Positions 12,639 through 23,544 of a DNA stretch of 64,000 nt are shown here, one piece after another. The position numbers and the translations under genes were made by a program. How positions within the stretch are numbered: the first letter of the stretch is position 1; each line of letters opens with the position of its first letter. The notes under the pieces were generated by a model that saw only the letters and a list, made by a program, of their open reading frames with translations, was not told the origin of the DNA and ran no database searches. The stretch is from Castanea sativa. Taxonomy: Eukaryota; Streptophyta; Magnoliopsida; Fagales; Fagaceae. The DNA is taken from NCBI RefSeq assembly GCF_040712315.1, contig NC_134023.1:17989442-18053441 (forward strand), read 5' to 3'.

Positions 12639-12998
12639 CAAAGACCTCGTCTCGTTGTTGATTCCGATTCCGCTTCCGGCGAAGAAGCATCGGAGGGCGG
12701 CGGCGTCGTTTTGGCAACACAACTCTCCCGCTGCCAAAACCACCAACACAATCGCATCGCTCTGCTCTCTATCTATCTCTATCTCTATCTCTATCTCTAT
12801 GATGATGATGATATGATATTTTGGTTTTTGTTGTGAACAGAAGAGAAATGGGGGGGAAGGAGTATTAAAAAGACTCTTCTTCTACAGAAAAACCCCCAAA
12901 TCTTTTTTTTTTTTTTGTGGTGGTGGTGTTGTTGTTGAGAGTTTTAAGAGGACTATTCTTCTACAGATTTGTGAGGGTTCATAATTGTTTTTTCCTCT

Positions 12999-13029
<31 letters not shown>

Positions 13030-13134
13030 GACTCTTCTTCCCTCCTCTCTTCCCTTGCCTTTCTTGGCTTTGTTAAGGCAAATTTTTTTTTTTTTTACTT
13101 TATAGTCCCAATTATGTGGGGAAATTTTTATCTT
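12639..13134 (-). promoter_or_regulatory. Probable 5' UTR and promoter-proximal region of UBP25
   Basis: The sequence directly upstream of the chosen ATG contains a GAGATA-type microsatellite (12765-12800), a run of GA dinucleotides on the coding strand (13003-13029) and two short direct repeats sharing TTCTTCTACAGA (near 12880 and 12955). Pyrimidine/purine repeats of this kind are common in plant 5' UTRs and core promoters. No TATA box can be assigned with confidence. Confidence 0.35.
13003..13029. repeat. (CT)n microsatellite
   Basis: About 13 uninterrupted CT units upstream of the protease gene, read as GA on the gene strand. Confidence 0.95.
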
Positions 13135-14420
13135 GTTTTTGGACACACAAATCTACATGTGTGGACTGTTGTCTATATGTAGCCATGTATTCTTGCCTTC
13201 TATTATAATTTTTGTTTCCAAAACATCACAAATTCTTTTCTTCTCTTTTTTCCAAATTTGTTTTTTTGTATTTTTTTAATATATAAAGAACACTTCCGAC
13301 GTATAAAACATTCAAACACCCAAAATTGTTTTAAAGAAAAAACATCAACAGCCAAAATTGATAGTATGGTGTATAAAATTTGAAATATATGAGTTTAGCC
13401 GTCACTCAAGTGTCTCTAAAGATTGAAAAAATCTAGAAGTTTATTTTTAGAGTAAATTACAATTTACCGACCTGTGATTTAGTCGAAATTTAAGTTGTCT
13501 ATCTGTGATTTGAAATTTGACATTTTACCCATCTGAAGTTAGCTTAGTTAGATTTCTATAATCCACCTCTATTAAAAACAGAGCTAAATATGTAGTTTTG
13601 CTCAACTTTTATGTTTCTCTTCTCCAAAAACATAATAAACATAAAAATACAAGATTAAATAAGATCAAAAACTATCCATCGGAACACTTTCATCATAGAA
13701 TTTCAAACCACAGGTAGACAACTTAAATTTTGGTCAAACCTCAAGTAGGTAAAGTGTCAGATTTTAAACCACGGGTAGGCAACTTAAATATCAACAAAAC
13801 CATCGGTGGGTAAGTTGTAATTTATCCTTATTTTTAAAAGGAGTTCTAATTTTTACTTGAAATTTGAAAGGAAGATGGATATGAAAGAATCATTTTTCCC
13901 GTTTTTTATAATAGATTGTTTCAAGAATTGGTCTCTTATAACAACCTCTGAAAATGTGTTTGCTACAACTTTTTTTGCTACTATTTGATTTTTTTTGTTA
14001 CCTTCAAAATAGAACTGTTTTTTTTTTTTTCTTTTTGAGATGAAGTTTTTTTTTTTTTCTTATCTCCAGTACTTTTTTTTAACTGAACACCTCTTTTTCT
14101 TTTTTTAAATAACAATAGCAAATAGTAGTGAGTTTTAATCTCCACATTTTTATTTTAATAGTAGGTGATATAGCAGTTTCTCATTAAAATAAAAAGATAT
14201 TCTAATCAAAAGAGTATTGGATGTAAGTCAAACTTTTTTTTCCTCTTGAAAACCAAAGCTTCTTCAGATTTTCTAAATCATCTTAATACAACAACTAAGT
14301 TAGCTTAATACTTCCATAGATATATAGAGATTCTTTTATGATACTTGTAAGATATGGTATGGTATTCACCATGGTCATAATTACTCTCCCTCATTCTATA
14401 TATATACAAGTTTTTTTTTT
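13135..14420. repeat. Copy 1 of an old intergenic duplication
   Basis: Several blocks recur in the same order in 28147-30580: GGACACACAAATCTACATG with CATGTATTCTTGCCTTC; GGAGTTCTAATTTTTACTTG; TCAAGAATTGG; and AATACTTCCATAGATATA with AGATTCTTTTA. The blocks are diverged and have been separated by independent insertions. This looks like an ancient tandem duplication of DNA upstream of the protease gene. There is no coding potential. Confidence 0.55.
13450..13827. mobile_element. MITE with 9-bp TSD (MULE-like)
   Basis: A 378-bp element with terminal inverted repeats: left GAGTAAATTACAATTTACC, right end GTAAGTTGTAATTTATCC. It is flanked on both sides by the 9-bp direct repeat TTATTTTTA (13441-13449 and 13828-13836). 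Internal sub-repeats are also inverted, so most of the element can fold back. The 9-bp duplication points to mobilisation by a Mutator-like transposase. A relative lies at 28899-29324. Confidence 0.8.
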
Positions 14421-14588
14421 TTTTTTACTTCTTCTAAACTTATAACATAATTTTTTGAAAACATAAACTTTTTTAAATTATTTTATATATATATATTGAA
14501 GAGATAGAAGTTATCATTGAGATTAAGTTTATTTTATGGTGATTTATTGAGTACATGACATTCCATAAAACGTTTTCTTTTTTTCTTT

Positions 14589-14754
14589 TTCTTTTTTTTT
14601 TTATACAAGATAGAAATTCTACTCTAGCATAATCTAAGTGTATATGTGTGTGTGAAAGCTCTCTCCTGAAGACTTGAATCCCAGCTCTTGCCCCCCACAT
14701 CCCACAAGCACTTATACTTGTGGAGTGACCATCGCACCAAGGGTGTACGGTGGT
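14589..14754 (-). mobile_element. tRNA-derived SINE
   Basis: Read on the minus strand it starts with a box A-like segment (TGGTGCGATGGTCACTCC), has a box B-like GATTCAAGTC, continues with ACACATATACACTTAGATTA and ends TATCTTGTATAAAAAA. It is flanked by near-identical 16-bp repeats at 14573-14588 and 14755-14770 (CCATAAAACGTTTTCT and CCATGAAACATTTTCT). A second, 5'-truncated copy of the family is at 51643-51763. Confidence 0.8.
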
Positions 14755-14888
14755 CCATGAAACATTTTCTATTCTTAAAAAGTGGAAAACACTTTCCACT
14801 ACATCAGCCATGTTTTGTGTTGATCACATAAAACAGGATTCTTTTGAAAATAACTATAAAAATCAAAGTATTTTATTAGTTAGTCAAG

Positions 14889-15769
14889 GTTTGAAATTAT
14901 TTTGGTATCTAACAACTCATATACAAGAAACTCGATTTTGGATTTCTAAATCGAGTACACTAAACTCGATTTTCAGCCAAACTGCAGCTGACGTGGAAAT
15001 TTGTTCATGTAGACATAGAACTCAAGTCAAACAGACTTGAGTTCTGTCATCTAGAAATCGAGTCCTGCGGACACAATTTAGTTTTCCTTCAAGAACTGAC
15101 AGCCTTTCTCCAGATGCCGTCCCACTCTCCACTTCCAAGCCCCAAAAACCCATGAACAAAACCAAATACAAAACCCAAAACAAATCAAACCCACTCTCCA
15201 CTCCATTAACAGAAATGGGTATTTTAATTTCGGGATTGAGATTGACTCACGTAGTTAAGGGCAGTGGAGAAGGATCTCAACGATGACGATGTGTGACGAC
15301 GGGTGAGAACCCAGTAACCCAGGCGCCAAGGATCTCAACAGTGATGATGTGTGACAACGGGTGAGAACCCAGCAACCCAGGCGCCGATTCTAACCAAACC
15401 CAGGCGACAAAAGCTTTAGGCGACGGAAGAACACGTTGGAGTGGAGAGTGGATTTGATTTGTTTTGAGTTTTGTATTTGGTTTTCTCCATGAGTTTTTGG
15501 GGCTTGGAAGAACAAGAAAGTGGCTTGGAAAAACAAGGAAGTTCGTCTGCAATTGTTGAAGCAAAGGAAGCAAAACTAAATCGAGTCTGTAGGACTTGAT
15601 TTTTATTTGACAAAACTCAAGTCCTGTGGACTCAAGTTCTATGCCTACGTGGACCAAGTATCCACATCAGCTACAAACAATGTTGAAATCAAGTTCAATG
15701 CAGTCAATTTAGCATTCCAAAATCAAGTCCTTTAGACTCAATTTATTAGATACCAAAATAGTTTCAAAC
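14889..15769. mobile_element. Long fold-back (inverted-repeat) element
   Basis: The left arm (about 14889-15205) and right arm (about 15434-15769) are inverted copies of each other. Outer ends are GTTTGAAATTATTTTGGTAT and, reverse-complemented, GTTTGAAACTATTTTGGTAT. Inner parts pair CCAAGCCCCAAAAACCCATG with CATGAGTTTTTGGGGCTTGG. Arms of roughly 320 bp with a loop of about 230 bp could form one long hairpin. The arms contain short ACTCGATTT/ACTTGAGT motifs in both orientations. The loop holds a direct tandem repeat (15272-15387). No transposase is present. The Tat element is inserted exactly at its right edge. Confidence 0.75.
15272..15387. repeat. 58-bp tandem duplication in the fold-back loop
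   Basis: Two copies of a unit that starts GGATCTCAAC and ends CCCAGGCGCC, differing at a few transitions. Confidence 0.85.
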
Positions 15770-15774
15770 ATTAG
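15770..15774. repeat. Target-site duplication of the Tat element, left
   Basis: ATTAG directly precedes the LTR and is repeated at 27740-27744 directly after the other LTR. Confidence 0.95.
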
Positions 15775-16526
15775 TGTAAGTGCACAATTGCACCTGGACC
15801 CAAGAACAGTTATGGGCTCAGGCCCAATGAGCCTTAAACAATAATAATTTGTAGAGTGTGGGCGTGAAACCCAGGTTAGAAGTTGGTGAGGATTAAATGA
15901 CAAACTAAAGATTACAAGTAATTGAAAACAACAAGGAATATTGTAATTGGGCCTCCTCGGACGTAAGCCGAGAGCTGTTCTTATATTATCTCTCTCTTTG
16001 TCTTTTTTCTTTTTTAGGTTACAGAAAGTCCATCCCCTTGTCTGTTCTAAGTCCTCCCTTAAATACTCTTCTTTTTAATACTTTATACACGTGTTGCCCC
16101 AACTCCTCCCTTAGCCTAGATATTTCTTTTCTTAGTGCCTTTGAACAGTAACTAGAAGTTTCCCTTCCACTGTTCAAGTGTCACCTCCCCATTAATGCGG
16201 CCGGGGTGGTAGGTGCGGGGTTTTTAATGTGGAGGTAGCGGCCTTTATCTTTGACATTTCTTCAACACCGGTGCTTCGGGGCATTCTAGGGTTTCCCCTT
16301 TAACCATTGGCCTTAAGCTGTGCCATCCCCTAACCTTTTACTATGAAATCCCGAGTTCTTTGGTGCTCATCCGAGGGTAAGTTCACCCTCGGGCGGGTCC
16401 TCGGATCCCTCGGCGCATGGGGCCGATCCATAGTATTAACAACTTCTAAACCCGGGGGTCGGGTCGGCCACTCCTTAACACGGCCCAAAAGGCCCGTGTT
16501 CCCATCGGGATCTTTTTACCCCCACA
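15775..16526 (-). repeat. 3' LTR of the Tat element
   Basis: 752 bp, read on the plus strand from TGTAAGTGCACAATTG to TTTTTACCCCCACA, so it has the usual TG...CA ends. It is closely similar to the LTR at 26992-27739. Differences concentrate in its inner half (from about 16190), many at CAG/CTG positions. Confidence 0.95.
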
Positions 16527-16543
16527 ATAGCCCCTCAAAACTC
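16527..16543 (-). other. Polypurine tract
   Basis: On the minus strand the sequence directly before the 3' LTR reads TTTTGAGGGGCTAT, a purine-rich plus-strand primer site of the form common in Tat elements. Confidence 0.75.
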
Positions 16544-17033
16544 TAATTTTCAACGTCCGAGGAGAAAAATAGGGTTTTGATCCGACGAGAACCTACTCTA
16601 CTCCCTTTGCGAGTAATGCCACGTGTGGAAATCGTTTCGCGTCCCAGAGTATGCCATTTGGCGGTTTTATTTTGAACACCGCGCGTATTTATTACTGCCA
16701 GTTACATTTTGTCCCTCACGTTCAACGGTGAGATGGACATCCAACGGCCCTCATCACTCCACGAAATTTTAGGCGGGACAAATATAATTTCGAGGCCGCC
16801 TTTTCGCACGTCGTGACGCTTCGGGAACTGCGCCTTCATTTAAATCTTCGGGGATCAATCCCATCAAAACAACAACAATTATTCTTTAACGGCGAAAAAT
16901 CGTGGAAACCTGTACCTTCAACTTTGTAAGTTCTTGCTCTCTCTCTATTCTTAACCTTTTCTCCTCGGATACAGTCCTCGGCTGTCTTCGTAAACACCCT
17001 CCCCTTTAGAGTTTGGTCTATCGTTCCTCTGTA

Positions 17034-19530
17034 ATGGGAAAATTAAAGTGTCTAGTTGATACCGCCGCTGGTATGGAAGGCTTTAGAGCCAAGTACCGTA
17101 TTCCTAGCGATGTAGGACTAAAATGCGGCCGAGCGGCCGTGGCTGGTTCTAGGAAAGAGGGAGAGGTTATCATTCCTATGATAGCCTTTCTAGAGGGTGG
17201 GATGACCATTCCAATGAAACCTGTAACTAGGGAGTACCTTCGCAACCACCGGTTGTGTCCCGATCAATGCCTCCCAAACGTTTTTAGAGTTCTAGGCAGT
17301 GTAGATGCTTTAAACGAGCAGATGGGTTTAAACCTCACATGGCACGATGTCATGTTCCTATATGAGTCCCACAAACTTTCTAATGTAGGTTATTACATTA
17401 AATCTCGGTCCAGCACCGTTAGGCTAATCTCCTGTTTGCCCAAATCAAACAAAGGCATGAAGGACGACTACTTGATCGTGTCTGGGAACTGGCACGACGG
17501 CTTCCACTGCCCAGTTGAGTGGGGAGATCCAGGTGCGACGCCGTAGGATTAACCTCCCCACAACACCACTTCTCCTAGCACACACACAAAAGCGTATTCA
17601 TACTTGCTTAAATTTGTTAAACATTTACGTAAATCTGACCAAGTTTGTTTGTATTGATGTCTTTTTTGCAGATAAGCAACACGTGCGTCCTCGTCTGAGT
17701 CACTGTAACGTCGCAGATCTAAACCGAGTACTTCGCTCCGAGGTGTTCGTTAGTGAAGACCTACAACTCCGGGCTGCTCACCTTATTCTCGGGTACACCC
17801 TCTTTCCAAAGACTTCCGAGAGATAGATAGCGCCATAATTGCGGGCGACGAAGAAGAAAGAGGATAAACGTAGCTCGGCCCCATTTTTTGGACGGACCGT
17901 GACCTCCGGACGCTCCTAACACCATTTTGTACGGACCGGCCGATAGCGGCGGTCCCACTCGCCGTGCACTCGCGAAGCGACTGTCGTTCCGGAAGAACAG
18001 TGTCTTAGCTTCGCACACACTTGACGACGAGATAGACCAATTCCATCTCGAAGACACCGAAAGACCTCGCGGAAACCGGTTTGTGGTACTTTCCGACAAG
18101 GAGGAAGAAGGCACCGAGGCCTCCGGAATTGCCGGGGTTTGTAGTTGCCCTTCCCGAGGGGGCGAATGCTATAGAAAACATGGGACGAATGGAGGGTCTT
18201 CTCACTAACGGGGCTGCCAAAGTTGCGGAGAAGAAGAAAACGGGGACGTCCCAAGTTCCCCGGCCTTACCTCCTCCTCCTCCTCCTCTAGCCGAGCCAAA
18301 ACCGCGGCCGAGGATCCCGAGAAGAAGAGGAAGGGGGATAATGACGGGGCGATCACTAAAGACCCCAAGAAACCACGCCAACAACTCCCAGCGGCCCGAG
18401 CGAAGCCGGACAAGTGCAGGGTAGAGCACGTTCGGTGAACTTGGGAAATCGGGGATGAGGGCGCGAGTGCACCGAGCACCCGGCCCACTTGGTCCCCCGA
18501 TCTAAGGCTGGACGGCGCTCGCTATCTCTGCCCGGAGTCCGGTATAAGGGCGGTTCAACAAGGCCACGCCCACCACGGCCGAGGTCCTGAACGCCCTCTT
18601 CGCCCCAAGGACATGGAGACCTTGGAAAAGATGGGCCAACCACAACTATTCCTCTCTCTAAAAAGAGACTTAGCGGCGGTAAGTGTTTCTCCCTTCAACA
18701 ATATTTATAAGTAAATTAGTTTTTTGTTATTCCTAACTCCAGTCATGCTTTTTTACGGGCTATTCGGGAGGTCTTTGTAGCTGAAAAGTTTATTGAAGAC
18801 GCTCGGAAAGTAGCCGGGGCTGAGCTCGAAGTTAGGGTGGACCGAGAAGACCTTAGGTACCGCCCTTGCCGAGAACGAGAAGCCGACCTTGGAGGTAGCG
18901 AGGCGAGGAGAGAAGAATGGGGTCGAGTCAAACTTGAAGACCATGAAGACCCGGATAGAAGGACAGCGCAAACTCCTTAAGGAAAGAAATGAAGAGCTCT
19001 CCCAAGCTCGAAGGGAGTGCTCGGATCCGAAGAAACAGCGCTCGATGAAGGAAGAAGCCGGCTCCTTCCAACTCTCTGCGAGGCGCAAGCGAGTTTTGAC
19101 GAAGGGGTAGCGACCACCGAGGAACGAGTGACGAGAGGAATTCGCGGCTTTATGCCGCGAATACGTCAAAAGTATGGGGGGAAGCTTTAAACGTAGCGAG
19201 TTCCCCGGTCTTCGGATTTGAGGAAGTCGAGAACGTTTGGCTTCCCCTAGAAATACGGGAGATTGAAGAGGCTCCCTGCTGCTACTCCTACCCCACGAGA
19301 CAACTCTTCCCGTCCTACCTCCGATGGTCCCACGGCGGATTCACGATCCTACGGAACCTTTTGGTTCCAATAAAGAAAAGGAAGGAGGAGTAGATGCGGA
19401 GAAGGACTTGAACCCGGATAGTGGAACCCAACGTCCTTCCAACAAAGACGGCAATGGATAAAGGAAAGCGAGTTATGACTCCTTTTGAAAGTGGAGTTGA
19501 GAAAGACCGAGGGCACTAGTACCTCTCGGC
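17034..19530 (+). CDS. Spliced antisense gene (aORF) of the Tat element
   Basis: On the strand opposite to gag-pol, next to the 3' LTR. Exon 1 runs 17034-17532 (starts MGKLKCLVDTAAG) and ends at a donor (CCAG/GTGCG). Exon 2 starts at 17672 after TTTTTTGCAG and continues in a matching frame (DKQHVRPRLSHCNVADLNRV, then LRSEVFV). A second likely intron is 18679-18742 (GCG/GTAAGTG to CTCCAG). Exon 2 has an acidic/charged stretch (DDEIDQFHLED) and exon 3 a coiled-coil-like segment (near 18889-19110). The later exons are broken by frameshifts. Extra antisense ORFs are known in this position in Tat-type elements; their function is unknown and I assign none. The first 177-codon frame could be read from a TTG at 17013, but the ATG at 17034 fits a eukaryotic gene. 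Confidence 0.65.
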
Positions 19531-20089
19531 AAGATCCTCCTCCAACAAGCCTTAGGACTTAGCTTAGGGCTTCTCTTTTTCCATTCTTTTTTGTTTTTGA
19601 ATTATATATTGTAATGTATATTCAACTTGATTAATGAAGAACAATTTCGTTTGCTTTTCACTTGGATTGTGTACGCTTTTTCTTTATTCTTTATGTGCTT
19701 ATTACAAAAGTTTTCCCATTAAGTCATATCGAAGTTTCTCGAAGCATCAAAATATAACTCCAAGGATTGCATAGTCATAACTTTCACATAATCATGCGTA
19801 TATTATTAGAGATTTAATACAAGGTGACATGGTTAATTCATTCGAATAATACCTCGATTAAAAAAGGAAAGAGGACTTCATATAATGATTAAGCCTTCAC
19901 AATGCATAACAACGTTTCGTAGGATGTAAGATTCGAGGACCATTCCTTACACAAAATTGCTTAACACTTGGAGATATGAAACTTAAGATCCGAGTTTAAT
20001 AAACGATAACGTATTAACGTCCGAGACACAAGTAAAAGTTAAGTTTAAACAAAGTCATAGTCCGAAGATAAATCTTAAGCAATCTTTAG

Positions 20090-21575
20090 TTTGATTCTTC
20101 AAAATTGTAACTCTGTAAATGGTAAGGCACCAATTTCCACAAGGTTTGTGGTCCAGGGACTGCACTTAACCAAGTTTCCGTTTGATTCTCAAAAATTGTA
20201 ACTTCAAATGTTAATTTTCCCAAAGTAGGAGGTCCGAAGACCCGGCATAACTAAGGTTCCGTTTAACAAATGACAAGACATCAATTTCCACAATTTGGTG
20301 GTCCGAGGACCGCACTTAACCAAGTTTACGTTTGATTCTTAAAAATTGTAACTTCAAATGTTAATTTTCCCAAAGTAGGAGTCCGAAGACTCGGCATAAC
20401 TAAGGTTACGATTTAACAAATGACAAGACATCAATTTCCACAAGGTTTGTGGTCCGAGGGACTGCATTTAACCAAGTTTACATTTGATTCTTAAAAATTG
20501 TAACTTCAAATGTTAATTTTCCCAAAAGTAGGAGGTCCGAAGCACCGGCATAACTAAGGTTACGTTTAACAAATGACAAGACATCAATTTCCACAAGAAA
20601 TTTGGTGGTCCGAGGACTGCACTTAACCAAGTTTGTTTGATTCTTAAAAATTGTAACTTCAAATGTTAATTTTCCCAAAGTAGGAGGTCCGAAGACCGGC
20701 ATAACTAAGGTTCTCGTTTAACAAATGACAAGACATCAATTTCCACAAGGTTTGTGGTCGAGGACCGCACTTAGCAAGTTTCGTTTGATTCTTAAAAATT
20801 GTAACTTCAAATGTTAATTTTCCCAAAGTAGGAGGTCCGAAGACCCGGCATAACTAAGGTTCTGTTTAATAAATGACAAGACATCAATTTTCACAAAGTT
20901 TGGTGGTCCGAGGACCGCACTTAACCAAGTTTGTTTGATTCTTAAAAATTGTAATTTCAAATGTTAATTTTCCCAAAGTAGGAGGTCCGAAGACCGGCAT
21001 AACTAAGGTTCTGTTTAACAAATGACAAGACATCAATTTCCACAAGGTTTGTGGTCCGAGGACTGCACTTAACCAAGCTTCTGTTTGATTCTTAAAAATT
21101 GTAATTTCAAATGTTAATTTTCCCAAAGTAGGAGGTCCGAAGACCCGGCATAACTAAGGTTCTGTTTAACAAATGACAAGACATCAATTTTCTCAAGGTT
21201 TTTGGTCCGAGGACTGCACTTAACCAAGTTTCTGTTTGATTCTTAAAAATTGTAACTTCAAATGTTAATTTTCCCAAAGGAGGAGGTCCGAAGACCGGCA
21301 TAACTAAGGTTCTGTTTAACAAATGACATGACATCAATTTCCACAAAATTTGGTGGTCCGAGGACCGCACTAAACCAAGTTTCTGTTAGATTCTTAAAAA
21401 TTGTAACTTCAAATGTTAATTTTCCCAAAGTAGGAGGTCCGAAGACCCGGCATAACTAAGGTTACGTTTAACAAATGACAAGACATCAATTTCCACAAGG
21501 TTTGTGGTCAGAGGACCATTTCACTTAACCAAGTTTCGTTTGATTCTTAAAAATTGTAACTTCAAATACGAGACC
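20090..21575. repeat. Tandem array, about 150-bp unit, in the Tat 3' region
   Basis: About nine to ten copies of a unit of about 150 bp. Each contains GACATCAATTTCCACAAGG, GGTCCGAGGACTGCACTTAA, CTTAAAAATTGTAACTTC and CCCAAAGTAGGAGGTCCGAA. Copies are very similar except at one or two positions (see findings). Tandem repeats between integrase and the 3' LTR are a known feature of Tat elements and can seed satellites. The short minus-strand frames here are repeat artefacts. Confidence 0.93.
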
Positions 21576-21629
21576 AAGCCATAACTTTGAAAAATAAATT
21601 GACAAAAGCTTATTTGATTAATAATAATA

Positions 21630-22625
21630 CCTTCTAAGATTATTTACATTCCATGGACGTGGTACAACTCGTTCATCCGGGTCGGCTAGCCTATACGACC
21701 CTATGCACGCTATTGAAACAATGCGATAGGGGCCTTCCCCGATTAGGTCCTCAGCTTACCCCATCTTTGGGTTCTTAGAAGTGCCTACAACTTTCCTTAA
21801 TACAAGATCACCAGTGCAAGTGGCCTTAGCTTCACGTGGGCATCATACCCTCGTTTTAGCTTCTGGCGATAATAAGCCAATTGGACCATAGCCGCCTCAC
21901 GCCGTTCCTCGAGTAGATCAAGATCTTTCTCTAGAAGTCCTCGTTTTTCTCTGGACTAAAAGAACTTGTCTTTAGAGTAGGAAAACCGGATTCCGGTGGT
22001 ATCACCGCCTCGGCTCCATAAGTCATAGAGAATGGAGTTTCTCCGGTGGACCTACGCGGTGTGGTCCGATGCGTCCATGTAGGACATGAGGGAGCTCTTC
22101 CACCCATCTCGCCTTTCGCATCGTCCAACCTCTTCTTGAGCCCGTTGACTATGACCTTGTTAACGGCCTCGGCCGCCCATTTCCTCGAGGATAAGCTGGA
22201 GTAGAGTATCTATTTATAATACCCATCTCACCACAATATTGCCTAAAGGCTTTGCTATCGAATTGAACGCCATTGTCCGAGACGAGTGTATGTGGTATAC
22301 CGAATCTAGTAACAATATTTTTCCGAGATGAATTTCTTGGAATCAACATCTCGGATATTGGCCAAAGGCTCGGCCTCGACCCACTTAGTAAAGTAGTACG
22401 TTCCCACGAGCAACCATCTTTTGTTTCCGAGCGGCTCTCGGAAAGGGCCCTACAATGTCCAAGCCCCATTGCGCGAAAGGCCAGAGGGCGAGAGGGGGTT
22501 AAGAACCCCTCCGGGGTTGGTGGATATTAGGGGCGAACCTCCTCGACACCGATCACATTTTCGCGCATAGTCTGAGCCTCCTCTACATATTGGGCCACCA
22601 ATAACCACGAGTCGGGGCTGCATGG
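21630..22625 (-). pseudogene. Tat integrase region
   Basis: Minus-strand pieces of a retroviral-type integrase. A KCDRC zinc-finger half lies near 22540-22560. The catalytic core in 22149-22469 (TRFGIPHTLVSDNGVQFDSK) includes the second acidic residue in SDNG. The later part is at 21931-22128 (TTPRRSTGETPFSMTYGAEA). The frame is broken several times. It would insert the cDNA into the genome. Confidence 0.85.
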
Positions 22626-22626
22626 G

Positions 22627-23330
22627 CTAAGGACCTTCCTCCGGTGTGGCTTCCACAAATTCCCTCATGCAATTCCTCCGGTAATGATTTTGTTGATTCG
22701 GGGTGTACACGCTGACAAATACGGTCCCGAAAAGGATCGTTTGTATAGCTTCGGTCCCTCGGACAACCGAAACGCGGCGCCTTTCGACGTACCTTTTCGC
22801 TTCAACTTTGTCTTCGGGAAGGATGTCATTTTTGAGGAAAGATATGATCGAATCCATCCAACTAGGACCGGGCCTTATTAGATGGATGCGAGGTGCATTA
22901 ACGACTATAAGAGAAGGTTCTACCGGATCCTCAACGAGAATCACCCTTGGTAAACCTTGAGCCGAGGATGTGGCCAATGTAGCCAAAGAATGCATGAGTG
23001 TTTCCACTCCTAGAGACATGAGCTAAGGCAAATGAGTCGAATTGACTAGGCGACGTTTAACTGGGCCAAATATTCTTGCATTCTCGGGGTCTTTAGCCTC
23101 CATGGTCCCCATGACTTGGCCGACCACTAATTGAGAGTCCGAGAACACATGGATTTCCTTGCCACCCATCTTATGTACCATTTGCATGCCTACCAAGAAG
23201 TGCTTCATACTCGGCCTCATTATTAGTAGCCGAGAAAGCCAATCTCGCAGATTTTCAAAGACAATTCCTTCGGGGGACATTAGAACAAGTCCAACGCCGG
23301 ACCCTTTATGATTAGCGACCCCATCCACAT
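22627..23330 (-). pseudogene. Tat additional RNase H-like domain
   Basis: 23023-23328 encodes DGVANHKGSGVGLVLMSPEG and FSDSQLVVGQVMG, an RNase H-like fold separate from the RT-linked one. Such an extra domain before integrase is a mark of the Tat lineage. The downstream frame (22627-23019) continues towards integrase (VYTPNQQNHYRRNC region). Frameshifted relative to its neighbours. Confidence 0.78.
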
Positions 23331-23544
23331 AAACTTTCCAAGCCGAGGGCGATACGGGAACGCGATCACACCAACTGATTTTTCACCCATGTGTGCTCCC
23401 TTTGAAGTTTCTTCTAACAATGGTTCGGCAAACTCGCCACCAAATCAGCGAGGACCGACCTTTCACCGAGGTGCGAGGCTTGTACTTAACATCGAGGCTC
23501 CCAAAATGGTTCCCCATTTTGCCACTCGCCGAGAATAATCAGCA

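Noticed and set aside
15277..15657. Minus-strand frame of 126 codons
   Set aside because: It lies inside the fold-back element and its tandem repeat; there is no domain and the base composition follows the repeat.
17761..18643. Several overlapping frames of 70-190 codons on both strands with high GC
   Set aside because: They overlap each other and the antisense gene of the Tat element; they are shadows of GC-rich retrotransposon sequence.
20478..21370. Minus-strand frames with a repeated protein motif (GKLTFEVTIFKNQ)
   Set aside because: The protein repeat comes only from the noncoding tandem array; the frames start and stop at different places in each copy.
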